A stretch of 64,000 bases of DNA from Phanerodontia chrysosporium (taxonomy: Eukaryota > Basidiomycota > Agaricomycetes > Polyporales > Phanerochaetaceae): positions 620,001 to 684,000 of the forward strand of contig MJGA01000015.1 in the NCBI GenBank assembly GCA_001910725.1, read 5' to 3'. The translations under genes and the position numbers were made by a program. Of this stretch, positions 1 through 10,624 are shown piece by piece. How positions within the stretch are numbered: position 1 is the first letter of the stretch; every line of letters begins with the position of its first letter. The notes beneath the pieces are model-generated. The model was not told where the DNA came from, did not search any database, and saw nothing but the letters and a program-made list of their open reading frames with translations.

Positions 1-253
1 AGTCCCGCTCGGACGCAAAACGAACCTCGTCTGCTTGGAGCCAAGGTGCGTCGTTGACGATCGGTCGACGGAGGACGTTTCCGAGGCTGATTACCAAGCA
101 GGCCCAGACGAGTTAAAGAGTCAGCCGCGATGGATGAGGGGGCCCCTGCCCCGTCCTTCTGACTCTCGTCTGCAGTAGGTTCGTGCTTCCTTCAGACTAG
201 GCCGCGTCCCTGTCTGACTCTCGCCGCCTTCGCTAGGCGTCAGATATATTGCG
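1..253 (+). mobile_element. 5' leader of truncated retroelement
   Basis: No gene is visible here. The stretch directly precedes the gag-like frame of the retroelement and is probably its 5' untranslated or terminal-repeat region, but the left end lies outside the window, so no terminal repeat can be confirmed. The matching 3' flank beyond 3.7 kb shows no obvious copy of it. Confidence 0.3.
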
Positions 254-1585
254 TTGTTTGCGTCTTTCCCCCAGACATCTATCGAATCATTCATGACCGG
301 TCATGAGCAAGCTCCCGAACAGGCAGCCCCTGAGCAGGGACAGCGATTCGCCGCTGAAATCGCCACCGCTTGCGACAAGACTATTGAGACGTATCGGCGT
401 GGGGAAGTCTCTAAACCAGACGCCGTCGACGCCATCATGGAGATCCTCAGGGTCGGCGAGCCCGGCGACGAAGCACTTATCGCGATCCGGCGCAGCGCCC
501 TTATCTCCTACTTGGGCGATCTCGACGAAGTCGACCGAGAACATAGGGGCCGGACCGTCTCACCGCCCCGATCTCCTCCAGCGAATGGGTCTCCGTCGCA
601 AACCCAGTCTACAGGAGCGGCTTCGCGACCCCAACAGCAAGGACTGTCTGGACTCAGCGGAGGCGCACCTGCCCAATCCGGCCAAACTCAGTCTGGCGGA
701 GCGGTTGGGTCTGGAGAACCAACCCGGACAGGGAAACGTAAGAGAGGGCATGGGGGTAAAAAGAAAGGGAGACGAAGTCGAGGGAGCTCTAGCAGTGGAA
801 GTAGCTCCGAAGAAGAGGAGAACGGAACTCTTAATGAGAATCTCGTCCCCTTCCTCCACGGAGGACGGGCGTTTAAGATTCCAGGAGCGTCCCCCGTCGA
901 GAGCACTCTCGTCCTCAAAGAGAACTACCTACGCGACCTCACGCGGGCGAAGCACCTCGCCGTCTGCCACCCGGGGAGACCTGAGATCCCAGACGGCCTC
1001 TGGAATGATTTCCTCGCAAGCCGATTCGTCGACTTCGACAAACTATTCTCGTCGATCTATGCCATCGATGGAGACCAGCGCGAGAAACACCGGGTCGGAG
1101 ACCTGGAGATCACCACGGGCAGCGCCAAGGCAAGCCGGCACGTCAGGGGACATGGGGACTGGACCCTTGCGTGGAATCTCTACAGAGAAGGTGTCACCTT
1201 CACTTATCCGCACCGTGAACCTGAGCTCCAGCGCTACTACGAGCACATCACGGGAGTTTTCGCAGCCCTGCCAGAGGATCAGAAGCCACGCGCCATCTTC
1301 TACGACCGTGCGATCCGCAGCCTCGTCGCCCGAAGCAACACTAAGCTCCTCACCGACTTTGGCGACTTCAACTCCCTTTACACCATGCACATCCACACGG
1401 CGGGAAGTAGCACTACGGGCTCAACTGCGGGCTCGCAAGGGAATCGCGCTCGCAACAAACAGCGCGCACCCTGCATTCGCTGGAATCAGGGACGCTGCCC
1501 TGATGAGACCAGATGCCGTTTCCGGCATGTGTGCTCGCAGTGTAAATCAGCCGGTCACACCGCCCCGCAGTGCACCGCTGCCTGA
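254..1585 (+). CDS. Gag-like nucleocapsid protein of a DIRS/YR-type retroelement
   Basis: This 443-residue intronless frame has a low-complexity Ser/Gly/Gln region (about residues 100-200) with a Lys/Arg-rich stretch, a globular middle part (about 210-390), and a C-terminal cysteine cluster. The cluster reads CIRWNQGRCPDETRCRFRHV, a CCCH-like finger, followed at once by a CCHC-like knuckle, CSQCKSAGHTAPQC. Such fingers bind RNA in retroelement capsid proteins. The frame overlaps the start of the RT frame downstream by about 60 bp in a different phase, as in gag/pol layouts. An internal ATG at 293 is an alternative start. The link to the DIRS group rests on the neighbouring polymerase. Confidence 0.6.
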   Translation: MFASFPQTSIESFMTGHEQAPEQAAPEQGQRFAAEIATACDKTIETYRRGEVSKPDAVDAIMEILRVGEPGDEALIAIRRSALISYLGDLDEVDREHRGRTVSPPRSPPANGSPSQTQSTGAASRPQQQGLSGLSGGAPAQSGQTQSGGAVGSGEPTRTGKRKRGHGGKKKGRRSRGSSSSGSSSEEEENGTLNENLVPFLHGGRAFKIPGASPVESTLVLKENYLRDLTRAKHLAVCHPGRPEIPDGLWNDFLASRFVDFDKLFSSIYAIDGDQREKHRVGDLEITTGSAKASRHVRGHGDWTLAWNLYREGVTFTYPHREPELQRYYEHITGVFAALPEDQKPRAIFYDRAIRSLVARSNTKLLTDFGDFNSLYTMHIHTAGSSTTGSTAGSQGNRARNKQRAPCIRWNQGRCPDETRCRFRHVCSQCKSAGHTAPQCTAA

Positions 1586-3533
1586 TCTCCCTGATCTGGA
1601 TATCTCAGATGACGACTTCGCCCCACGTTTCCTTCGGGGGTTCATCTGGGGAGACGGCGGAGGGCGACTCCTCTCTCCCGCGGCGGATCGGTCCGAAACA
1701 CTTCGACCTCTGCCGAGCCCGCCTGCTAGCGAATGGAGAAATGAAGCAGCCCTGGACACGATAAAAAACAATCCCGATCTGTTCAAGATCGTCACGCCCG
1801 TTAACGTCGACCGGCTGGAGCAAGCGCTCGAGCGGCATCCGAACCGGCCTCTCGTCGCGTCCGTCATCCGCGGCTTCCGCGAAGGCTTCTGGCCTTTTGC
1901 TGATTTCGAAGGCCGTGGGTTCCCAGAGACGTGGGACGAGCCGGGAGGTGACCTCGAAGGAGAGATGAAAGAGTTTGCGGAGCGCTATGCACAAGAGGAG
2001 GAAACGGCAGATCGGTACTCACCGGTTTTCGGGACAGACCTCCTTCCGGGCATGTTCTCGATGCCGGTCTATGCAGTCCCGAAAGATGGGCCTGCGAAAT
2101 TTCGGCTGATCAACGATCACTCAGCGGGTGACCATGCGCTTAACGACGCCATCCGGAAGGAGGACGTCGGGATGCCGCAAGACAATGTACAGCACATCGG
2201 GCACAACCTCCTGGTCCTGCGAGAGATCTTCGGACCTGACGCCCCCATCTGGCTTTACAAATCTGACGTTGCGAATGCCTACCGCCTCTTGCCCATGCAT
2301 CCCCTGTGGCAGGTGAAGCAGGTGATCACCATCAACGGCCGCCGACGGATCGACCGTTGTTGTTGCTTTGGGAGCCGGGGGTCCCCGGATCTCTGGTGCA
2401 CGGTCATGGCCCTTGTTCTGTGGATCGCCGTCCATGGACGCGACATTGACGGGTCCAAGGCCTACATGGATGACAACCATGGGGAAGACCCGAATCCCAC
2501 GCTTGTCTTTTATGCACCGTATGGGCGGGAGTATCCGTCAAAGCAAGCGCGATTGTTACAGCTGTGGGACGAACTCGGCATCCCTCACAAGGAGCCCAAA
2601 CAGGTGTACGGGCGCGTCCTGTCCATCATTGGGCTGGAGGTCGACTCCGACGCCATGACGATAACGCTCCCACGAGCCTCGGCGACGGCACTCGTCGACC
2701 ACATTCGCGCGTTCCTGGCAACCCCCGGCCGACGGCCTCGCGTGCGCGAGTGGCAGCGCACGCTCGGTTGGATCAACTGGGCGCTCAATGTTCACCCCCT
2801 GCTCCGACCCGCTTTGCAGTCCTCCTACGCAAAGCTGGCTGGGAAACAGTTCCCGCGAGCTGGGATGTACCTCAACGCCGACGTGCATCGCGACTTGACT
2901 TGGGTTGCCGACAAGGTGGAGTCTCTCGACGGGGTTCACATCTTGCGCGCGCGGACATGGAGCCCGGAGGGCGCCGACCTCACTATCTATTGCGACGCCT
3001 CCCTGTCCGGTCTCGGCTTCTGGGTTCCGTCGCACAACGCGGGGTACATGACTCTGCCGCAACACCGCCCGGTAGCGCCGGTGGACGACACCATCTTCTG
3101 GCTGGAGTCCTACTCCGTGCTCTCTGCTCTCGCCTGGGCGGTGTCCCTTCCTACGCCTCCTAGGCGGTTATCGATCTTCACCGACAGCCTGAACACCGTT
3201 CAGATGTTCGACTCCTTGCGGGCTTTCGGCGACTACAACGTTCTCCTCCGGACCGCTTGCGACATTCTCATGGACTCCGGCATCGACTTGCGGGTCTGGC
3301 ACGTCCCTGGTGCGGAGAACATTATTGCGGACGCCTTGTCGAGGAGTTTGTTCCATGTCCTAGCTCAGTACGTTCCTGATCTGTCGCTCTATACCTTTAT
3401 ACCCCCGCCGGTGCCCGCGGGGGACGCTCTTGATGCTCTCTCTCTCGCCCTCGTCCAGGCAACCTCCGCGTGCACCCTGGACGATTCAACGGCTCCTTCA
3501 CGCACGCGCAATCGCTCTTGGGAACGCTCTTGA
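1527..3533 (+). CDS. Reverse transcriptase / RNase H polyprotein (DIRS-like)
   Basis: The open frame runs far upstream in this phase, but real coding probably begins near the ATGs at 1503 or 1527, because everything before is the antiphase shadow of gag. The RT domain covers roughly 2040-2700: FRLINDHSAGDHALND, then the catalytic YMDDN box. An RNase H domain follows (about 2970-3350) with LTIYCDAS, an acidic LES helix, FTDS, and the ending HVPGAENIIADALSR. No aspartic protease or DDE integrase is visible, which fits tyrosine-recombinase (DIRS) elements better than Gypsy or Copia. The frame is intact, but the recombinase expected downstream is absent or reduced to a remnant. The family call is an inference from RT/RNase H style. 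Confidence 0.65.
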   Translation: MCARSVNQPVTPPRSAPLPDLPDLDISDDDFAPRFLRGFIWGDGGGRLLSPAADRSETLRPLPSPPASEWRNEAALDTIKNNPDLFKIVTPVNVDRLEQALERHPNRPLVASVIRGFREGFWPFADFEGRGFPETWDEPGGDLEGEMKEFAERYAQEEETADRYSPVFGTDLLPGMFSMPVYAVPKDGPAKFRLINDHSAGDHALNDAIRKEDVGMPQDNVQHIGHNLLVLREIFGPDAPIWLYKSDVANAYRLLPMHPLWQVKQVITINGRRRIDRCCCFGSRGSPDLWCTVMALVLWIAVHGRDIDGSKAYMDDNHGEDPNPTLVFYAPYGREYPSKQARLLQLWDELGIPHKEPKQVYGRVLSIIGLEVDSDAMTITLPRASATALVDHIRAFLATPGRRPRVREWQRTLGWINWALNVHPLLRPALQSSYAKLAGKQFPRAGMYLNADVHRDLTWVADKVESLDGVHILRARTWSPEGADLTIYCDASLSGLGFWVPSHNAGYMTLPQHRPVAPVDDTIFWLESYSVLSALAWAVSLPTPPRRLSIFTDSLNTVQMFDSLRAFGDYNVLLRTACDILMDSGIDLRVWHVPGAENIIADALSRSLFHVLAQYVPDLSLYTFIPPPVPAGDALDALSLALVQATSACTLDDSTAPSRTRNRSWERS

Positions 3534-3700
3534 TCTATCGTCCGTATACGACTCGAAAGGCATGGGTACATTCGCAGACTCCTCAACAGCCGCCCTTGAT
3601 GTGTCCTGTCATAACCATTCCCACGGAACCTGTCATGCATATTGCGCCCCGGCAACGCCACGAAGCCGTCACCGAGCGCTCGATGTGAAGTGCAGAAATG
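3534..3700 (+). pseudogene. Possible remnant of tyrosine recombinase start
   Basis: Just past the RT/RNase H stop, an overlapping phase (from about 3430) reads ARAIALGNALDLSS and then a Tyr-Asp-Ser segment. This resembles how the N-terminal helix of DIRS-type tyrosine recombinases begins. It degenerates within about 150 bp and runs into the 3' flank of the next gene, so the element is 3'-truncated. The match is weak and based on pattern memory only. Confidence 0.2.
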
Positions 3701-3728
3701 TCTTCAATATGGCGAATAATCATTATTA

Positions 3729-4513
3729 TCAGTATACATACGGAATCAGCCTATATGGAGTCCTTCTTGCCCACTCATCCCACCCCTCCTTGAATTTCTC
3801 TCTCAGCACTTCGTCCTCCTTCGAAGCCCGCATAATCACAACGACACCCACGTAGAGAAGCAGCCCAAACTGCGCAACGCCAAACGTGATCCCCGCTGGA
3901 TGTCTCCAGAGGCCAAACAGCCTCCATAGCGAGCCTGAGGCCACTTGGGTCATGATGACACCCAAGAAGAAACTCAGGACGCCGGTGTAGCTCGGGTGTC
4001 GCACGATGCGATAAGGCCCGTCGGTAATCAGCCTGTGGTCCTTGTTGATGGACAGCTGGAAGGTGAAGTGACGGCCTAGCTGGCGGTATGACGCCACGCG
4101 TATGAGGGTGCCTACTATCATCAGAAGGGTCCCGGTGACGAGGCCGGTGGAGACCGTGACCGTCTCCGCATGGCTTCTCTCGGTTATCCATGGCAAGGTG
4201 TAGCGCATGTTCCCTGCGACAAGAATCGTCGCCAGCTCCATAACGGTAGTCATATGTATCATGTACTGTCGCGCAGGGCATGATCAGCGATTTGCAGGAG
4301 TGAGGCAGGTGCCGAGGGGCATACCTTCGCCAGGGTGACGGCTTTCACGATGTCAAAACCCTGCTCACCGAAATGCGAGACTTTCCGGCTCTTGTACTGC
4401 AGCTGGTCGTCAAGCGAGGGAGCTGGATTCGGCGGCGTGCACGCGTAATGTGCCGAGATCGAGCGAGTAGCCGCAAGAAGCAGCCGTAAGTACGCGGACG
4501 GGGACACAAGCAT
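3729..4513 (-). CDS. ICMT-like isoprenylcysteine carboxyl methyltransferase family protein (copy 1)
   Basis: Two exons, 4513-4325 and 4265-3729 (intron with GTATGC donor and CAG acceptor, phase 0), encode about 241 residues. The second exon holds the family signature: GRHFTFQLSINKDH, GPYRIVRHPSYTG, two hydrophobic helices and the C-terminal EDEVLREKFKEGWDEW with TPYRLIPYVY at the end. In Ste14/ICMT these parts bind S-adenosylmethionine and the prenylcysteine carboxylate at the ER membrane. The N-terminus is hydrophobic and resembles the tandem neighbour (KVSHFGEQGFDIVKA). Family membership is clear. Whether this paralogue still methylates CaaX proteins cannot be told from sequence. Confidence 0.75.
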
Positions 4514-4574
4514 CGAGGTTTGGAATGGCAGGATCTAGCAGAGGTCAGACTGACATTAGGTATTCGCCGTTAGC

Positions 4575-4580
4575 TATATA
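4575..4580 (-). promoter_or_regulatory. Candidate TATA box of ICMT-like copy 1
   Basis: A TATATA core lies about 62 bp upstream of the start codon at 4513, a spacing seen at several genes in this window. Confidence 0.35.
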
Positions 4581-5449
4581 CCTAGCGTTAATGATGTTCA
4601 TTTCGGCGGGAGAGCGGATGGAGTTGCGGAACTGTGTGGAACAGTCCAGTCATTCGTCGTCGATTTCCGGCCGTGTGGTCGCTGCTGAGCTATAATAATC
4701 TTCGTGTCATTGCAACTATGAGGTCATGCACGCTTGCCAGGTGATGGGAGGGACTGTTGTAGAGATACGACCGGCACGCTCACTTCGATGTACAAAGTCA
4801 CAACGTGTCTTTTGGAGCAATGCACTGATCTGAGTGATCAAGCCTCAAACTGTAAGCTTCAAGAGTGATCACATGGCACTTCTGGTAAAGCTTACCTGTG
4901 TAGAGTGGGACCGCATTTCAGCTCCTTCACACCCCGGTGTGAATATACAGGCCCCGGTCGGTTAACCTTTGGTGGTGATTCCCTTGCAGGGAAGCTTTGG
5001 TCACAGCTGGCCACGCGGGTGTGCACGAGAGCGTGGGGATGCTGCACCTCATAAAATATACAAGGCCAAGCTACTTGATAGTAGTGCGTCAGGAGCCGCA
5101 CTCGGGGCGAACACATCCTCGTTGTGCATGACTTCTGGAGCACACGATTCAACGACGATGCAACGCTTCTAGGCTGGTCATGTAGTGTCCGGCAAACTGC
5201 AACATCAGAGCGCGCCCACAGTTCCAAATTCCCCTATTGTATGCGCGTTCCATCCGCTTCCAGAAATTCCAAGACAACTCCTACAACAGGCTGAGCGTGA
5301 ATAAATAAGTACCTATTGTTCCCATCATGATGCAGCGCTGGGGGACTCGAGGTGGGCATGACGCTCGTCCTAGTACTGGCCAATAACAGTCAGTAACCAG
5401 AAAGCGCGACGAATTGGCGTTATGCACACGCACGCACCGAAGCATCTCG
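4581..5449. other. Intergenic region between the tandem ICMT-like genes
   Basis: This holds the upstream region of copy 1 and the 3' flank of copy 2. No reading frame with protein-like composition or splice structure was seen. Confidence 0.6.
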
Positions 5450-6221
5450 TCAATAGATTCCAGGGATCAGACGGTAGGGCGTGCGGCTCGCCCATGCGAG
5501 CCACTCGTCCTTGAACTCCTCCCTCAGCGCCGCGTCCTCCTTGCGCACACGCAGGAAGATCGTGAGGCCGATGTACGCGACGAACACGAGCTGGCACACG
5601 CCCGCGACGAAGCCGAGCGGGTTCCGCCAGAGGCCGAGCTCAGAGTACAGCGAGCCGGGCCCGAGCTGGCTGACGGCGACGCCGATCATGTAGAGCCAGG
5701 CGCCGGTGTAGCTGGGGTGCCGCACGATCGAGTATGGCCCGCTCGTCACGAGCTTGTGGTCCTTCCGGATGGCGAGGTGGAAGGTGAAGTAGCGGCCGAG
5801 ATGGTTGTACGCGAGCACGCGGATGAGCGCGCCGAGTGCCATTAGCACCGTGCCGACGGCGAATGCGGGGGGGATGCTGAGCGGGTCGACGTCTACGGGC
5901 AGCCAATGTTGGATTTTGTGCGCCACTGGCACGCCCACTGCGGACAGCACCGTGAGCAGGTCGATGGTGTTGACGACGTGCGTGATGGTCTGATAGGGGC
6001 GGTTAGCGAGAGCCTCCAGTGGTAAATTGAACACTCACCTTCATGGACGACGCAGCGTGCACTGCAGTGAAGCCCTTTTCACCGACGTGTGACACCTTCT
6101 GCTCCTCATACTTCGACCGCTCGTCAGCCTGGGGCTTGCCATTGGGAGACGTGAAGGACTTGTGGCTAGCAATGGAGCTGACGGCGAGAAGGATGGCTCT
6201 TAGGCAGAGTGTGGTGTCCAT
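5450..6221 (-). CDS. ICMT-like isoprenylcysteine carboxyl methyltransferase family protein (copy 2)
   Basis: Exons 6221-6039 and 5989-5450 (GTGAGT donor, CAG acceptor, phase 0) give about 240 residues. Domain order matches copy 1: an N-terminal hydrophobic segment, KVSHVGEKGFTAVHA, GRYFTFHLAIRKDHK, GPYSIVRHPSYTGAW and EDAALREEFKDEWLAW followed by TPYRLIPGIY. The intron sits at the equivalent place in both copies, so they arose by tandem duplication. The signature histidine and the C-terminal Glu/Trp/Pro positions are present in both. The expected location is an internal membrane, and the substrate is unknown. Confidence 0.78.
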
Positions 6222-6703
6222 GGCAGGCGATTTGTGTGTCCTCGCAGCCCCCTGCCTCGCGCGTTATGTAGTCGCTCAACGGCGCGGTGTCGGCACCTGG
6301 AACAATGTTAGCTATGACCTACCCGGGCCGCCGAGGCTAGGAAGGTAGTTGAAACGCATGCGGTTCAACGCACTGGAAACGAAACCGGCACCAGAAGCTG
6401 GTATCTGCGACATCGTGTAGAGGGTACAGAGCTGAAACAGGAAGAGAGAGCGTCGTCAATACGCGTCAAACCACGCGGGGCGGAGGCCGACGGCAATATA
6501 CAGAGTGCACTCACCAGACTGGCGCCGCTCTGGCGCAGCGCCGGTGTATCGCACTGGGCGGGCTCGGAGCCGCAGCCAGTAAGAATAACGTATAATATAG
6601 TATAGTAGCACTAAATCGTACAAAAAGTCCACAAGCTAAATACCGAAACATGTGTATACGCACAACAAGATATAAAATGATATAATACTAGATCTACATG
6701 CCA
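6222..6703. other. Intergenic region
   Basis: This lies between the start of ICMT-like copy 2 and the 3' end of the channel gene. It is AT-rich around 6580-6690, which fits a 3' end or polyadenylation region. No gene was seen. Confidence 0.55.
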
Positions 6704-9700
6704 TCAGTAATTCCTGAAAGCACCACGGCCTGCCATGTTGACTTCTGGTGATGCATTACCGGATGCTTGTTGCCTCGGAGCATAAGGCCGGTGTAATGAA
6801 GCCTCACGGTAATCTTGACCCTGAGGCAAGGCAGGGACAGGAGGTACCTGGGGCACATGAGGAGGGAATTGTGGCGAGCCGCCGAGCGGAGGGGTGGAGT
6901 ACGGTGAATATGTCGTGGATAGGCTGACATTGCTTCGGCTGGCGGTAGGGTCGAAGTAGCCTTGCGCTTGCGGTGCAGTAAGGAGTGGCACTTGGTCGAC
7001 GTTCAGTCGGCTCATCTCGATTTCCTGTTGGGCACCTTGTGCCAGATAGCGATCGTAGCCGGATATCTTCGACGGCGCTGGTGATGCTCTACCGGCGCCG
7101 GAGTAATCAGGTTTGCCGCTTGCAAGAAGGTTCGCGGAAGAGACAGAGCGAGCGTCCCAGTCGTCGCCCCGATCGCGTTGGTACATGGCAGGGTCGTACT
7201 CCAAGTCGCGCTGTTGGGATGTTAGCAAGCTACCGAGACATTACCGCCCGAAGACTCACCTGTTCGATACCGGCAATTCTGATACCGCCTGCGACGACGT
7301 GAGCATCGACCGTGGTCCCGCCGTACTCCTTGAGCTTGGTCTCTTGGTTGTTGATTTTGCCTTTGTAAACCTCAGGCAACAGTGCTGTCATGTTTGCATG
7401 CACCATCGGAGTGAATAACTCCTCGTGAAGCGCAGGATGACCGAAGCGCTTCTCAAGGCGGTTGCTGGCGTTGTCGGCACGCTGTGAGTGTACATGGGCC
7501 ATACGGAGCTCCTCCTCAGAAGGAATATAGTAGTTGAACTCCGGGTTGAAGGTGCGGCTGCAGTAGACCTTGAAGGCCAGGATCAGAAGGATGGGCGGTA
7601 TGGGCGCTACCCAATACAGGGAGCGGAGACCGAAGTGCAGACCCATTGCTAGAAGAACGTCAGACCTGATTTCGGGCGGTGTGATGCCTACTCACTCAGT
7701 GTGATCAGCAGCTGCATGAGCGTGACCGATACAAGAAGGCGATTGATGACGACATTCCACAAACGCTGCAGAGGAATGTGAGCGCAAGTTGTGCGGTCGC
7801 AGAATGGGACGTACCCCGCCGGTTTCGACACGCGACACAAATACAAACATGAGCTGATATTTATACACCCAGGAGCTGACCCAGAAGACGATCGCGGCGG
7901 CGACAGCTACAAGAGGGGCCAAGGGTGCGAATACAAATCCCACGGTCCCCATGAAAAGCAGATTAGAGCTGCAAAAATAACATTCTTCAGATGCGATTCC
8001 GCACAGGAGAGATATCTGCACTCACAAGTATACAGCATACTGGAAGTCAGGAGGCTGTGTCCACTCGCGAATCTCACGGGGCGTACGACCAAGGAAACTG
8101 ATTAATTTGAATGTTAGACGCGTCCAGGAGCAAGGAGCATAGATGTGATAAACGCACTGCTTCTTGAAGGAAATCCACACAAGGTTGAGAATCTGTGCGA
8201 GGTCGAACAGTACTAGGAATCCTCGCAGACTGCGGCGCGTCAGGACGATCGTGTGTAACGGCTCTCAAGCGTGACGTACGGGAAATAGGTCAGCCAGTAT
8301 GATGCCTGATCGATATAAGTCTTGTGTATATTGCCGGGAAGCTCTGGGGAGGCCGAGTGAGAAACTGGCATTCTTGTTTCCAAACACACTTACTGTCCAG
8401 ATTCTGCAGGATTTCGTGGATGTTCTTGTGTTTACCGATCTGGATGACAATCTCCTTCACACAGTCTGCGCAGAATAGGTGAGTGATCGGTAAAACCAAC
8501 GAATAGCTGCACTTACTAAACAAGACACCGATCAACGTGAAGATGACCAACTGTGAGATGACAAGGAAGGCGAAATATCGGGCGATGACAGCTCGGTCGA
8601 GCCTCGAGTGTGTCAAAGCCCCCTGGTACTGGGACAACCATCGCATAATGATAGGCAGAAAAAAGCCGAACAGGGCGGAGACGGCGGGTGGCAATACACC
8701 AGAAATGAACGTGAAAGATCCCGGAGATGCAGCGGACCAGTCTTGCAGGAACGGGATGAAGGTCGTCAACTACATCCCGAACTGTCAGCTGGAGACGCGG
8801 GACATAGTTCAAGGCCACTCACCGAGGCTAAGTTTGCCAGGATGGAGATGATGAACAGTGGAATAGTGTTGAAGAAGCAGACTACACAAAGGAAGATCCA
8901 GCCCATACTCTTCTTCGCCCTGATCTCACTCGGAGTCTTGTTCAGGTTGTCCCAAATCTGCGCATGGTGATTAACGACCAGGAACGTTCTCAATGACGGG
9001 ATTGGCATACTATATCCTTGGGGTTAGGTGCAAGAGTGATTGTTGTGCCCTTAACGCGCTTGTTCCTCAGTAGGTTGGCGACAATATGCGCGTAGGGAAC
9101 AGCAGCCATTGATGCAAAGCCGTAGTTCTCGGCCTTGCGATTGTCGATTTGACTACGGTACTCATCAACAGCACGCTCCGTGCGCTGAAGCTTGGCACTG
9201 TTTAAGCGTCCAGGTCAGTGATACTGATAGTCGGACTCGTTCGAAGATGAGACGTACGTATAGAAGTCGATAGCGTCGACCTTTCTCCCTCCACAACAAA
9301 GAAAACCACCGAGACGACGGGTAGGCCGTTCTTTGGCAATCTTGCCATCCTTCAGGTACCTGACGAGAACCGCCTCGAGTTCACGGACAGCTTCGTTATG
9401 GCGCTCGATGAGCTCTGGCAGTCGACCGACATGCCGACCGATGTGTACAGCGGTCGTAGGATACGGTGCGCCTGTGCTTTCGAATATTGCGCGGAGTCCC
9501 TCGTCTGACTGGTACTTCTTGGGCACCTGGGTGATCATGAGCGTCCGCGCGTAGAACGATCGAACGTATTCCGGAGAACGGAACCACTGTTTGCGGAGGC
9601 GAATGACTTCTTTCCAGTTCTTCCAGACGAACCCGATGACAAGAAAGCAGATGAGATAGGTGACGGCGACGTGTACGAAGAGAATCTTGCTGTCGACATC

Positions 9701-10275
9701 GCGGATTGTGAGCATAGACAATGCGTCCCGGTCCTCGGGTTTGACATCTCGCAGGTTGTAGACTACGTTGATCGGGATGAGCACTGCGCAGGTGAGAAGG
9801 GCAACGCTAGTGAATAACCAGCGCATCATGCGGAGGAAGCGGAGGTAAATGGCAGCATCCAGGCCTATTTTCTCAACGAGAACCGGCTCTTTGGTGTGTA
9901 AGAGAGGGGACACCCAGCCGAAGAGAGAGTCGGAAATTGGCGGAGGCTTCTTCTCGCCTTCGTGATATTTGACCTTTGGTTCGTAGACAATCTATACCAC
10001 ACCGATGAGTATGACGTCCATAGGCAGCCGCAAGCGTACATTGAGCGTGAAAAGCCCCAGTTGTCTTTGCTCACCTTGTTCCTAGGCCGAAGGACGTTGA
10101 AGATCACGATAGTACCCGCCTAAATCACTGACATGAGAGGAGGTCACAAGAGCTATGAGTGGCCTTGACGTACCGAAACGACCGTCATTAACGCAACTTG
10201 GGAGCCAACCGCGGCGGGCGCCAGCGTCCGCAGGTTGGTACTCTGGTTGATTAGGTCACCAAACTTGCCAGACAT
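6704..10275 (-). CDS. CSC1/OSCA-type (TMEM63, DUF221) calcium-permeable channel
   Basis: A multi-exon gene of roughly a dozen exons. It starts at ATG 10275 (MSGKFGDLINQSTNLRTLAP) with a first helix that continues into AGTIVIFNVLRPRNK after the first intron. The N-terminal part carries FGWVSPLLHTKEPVLVEKIG and a cytosolic loop with RTLMITQVPKKYQSDEGL and CCGGRKVDAIDFYT. The middle has the DUF221 helices around 8290-9010 (FIPFLQDWSAASPGSFTFIS). The C-terminal part has FNPEFNYYIPSEEELRMAH and a proline/glutamine-rich tail ending at 6704. In yeast and plants the family forms osmosensitive, mechanically gated cation channels in the plasma membrane. The promoter is shared with the divergent IMPACT-family gene. 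Confidence 0.85.
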
Positions 10276-10624
10276 GGTGTATGACCACGAAGGAAAGGAC
10301 GGTGGCGGTCAGTCTGAAGATGAAGGAGTGGAGAGCCGTCAAGGGAGAACCAAAGAGTAAATGGGCGCCTAGGTGTGGAACACAATACCATTGCCATCGG
10401 TAACGGGTGGTAAGGAAAATAAGTAAGTGCTGATAGGGCTGTGCTGATCATTTCTTACCAGACTAGCCATCACTACTTACCTCCTTTCAGGACTCCGCCA
10501 TCGGCTTGTCTCCACTCCGAGCACTGCCTGCCACACTTGCGGCCCTCAATGACCTATCCCACGGCCTACGCATAAAATATCCCGTCACACAGATACCTCA
10601 AACAGAGACCGCAGATGAATAGCC
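10276..10624. promoter_or_regulatory. Bidirectional promoter, CSC1-like / IMPACT-like
   Basis: This 349 bp gap separates two divergent start codons (10275 minus, 10625 plus) and must contain both promoters. No TATA box was recognised with confidence. Confidence 0.4.

Noticed and set aside
303..1500. Upstream 400 codons of the RT frame as an N-terminal extension
   Set aside because: They overlap gag in another phase and are Ser/Arg-rich shadow sequence; gag has the real zinc-finger motifs.
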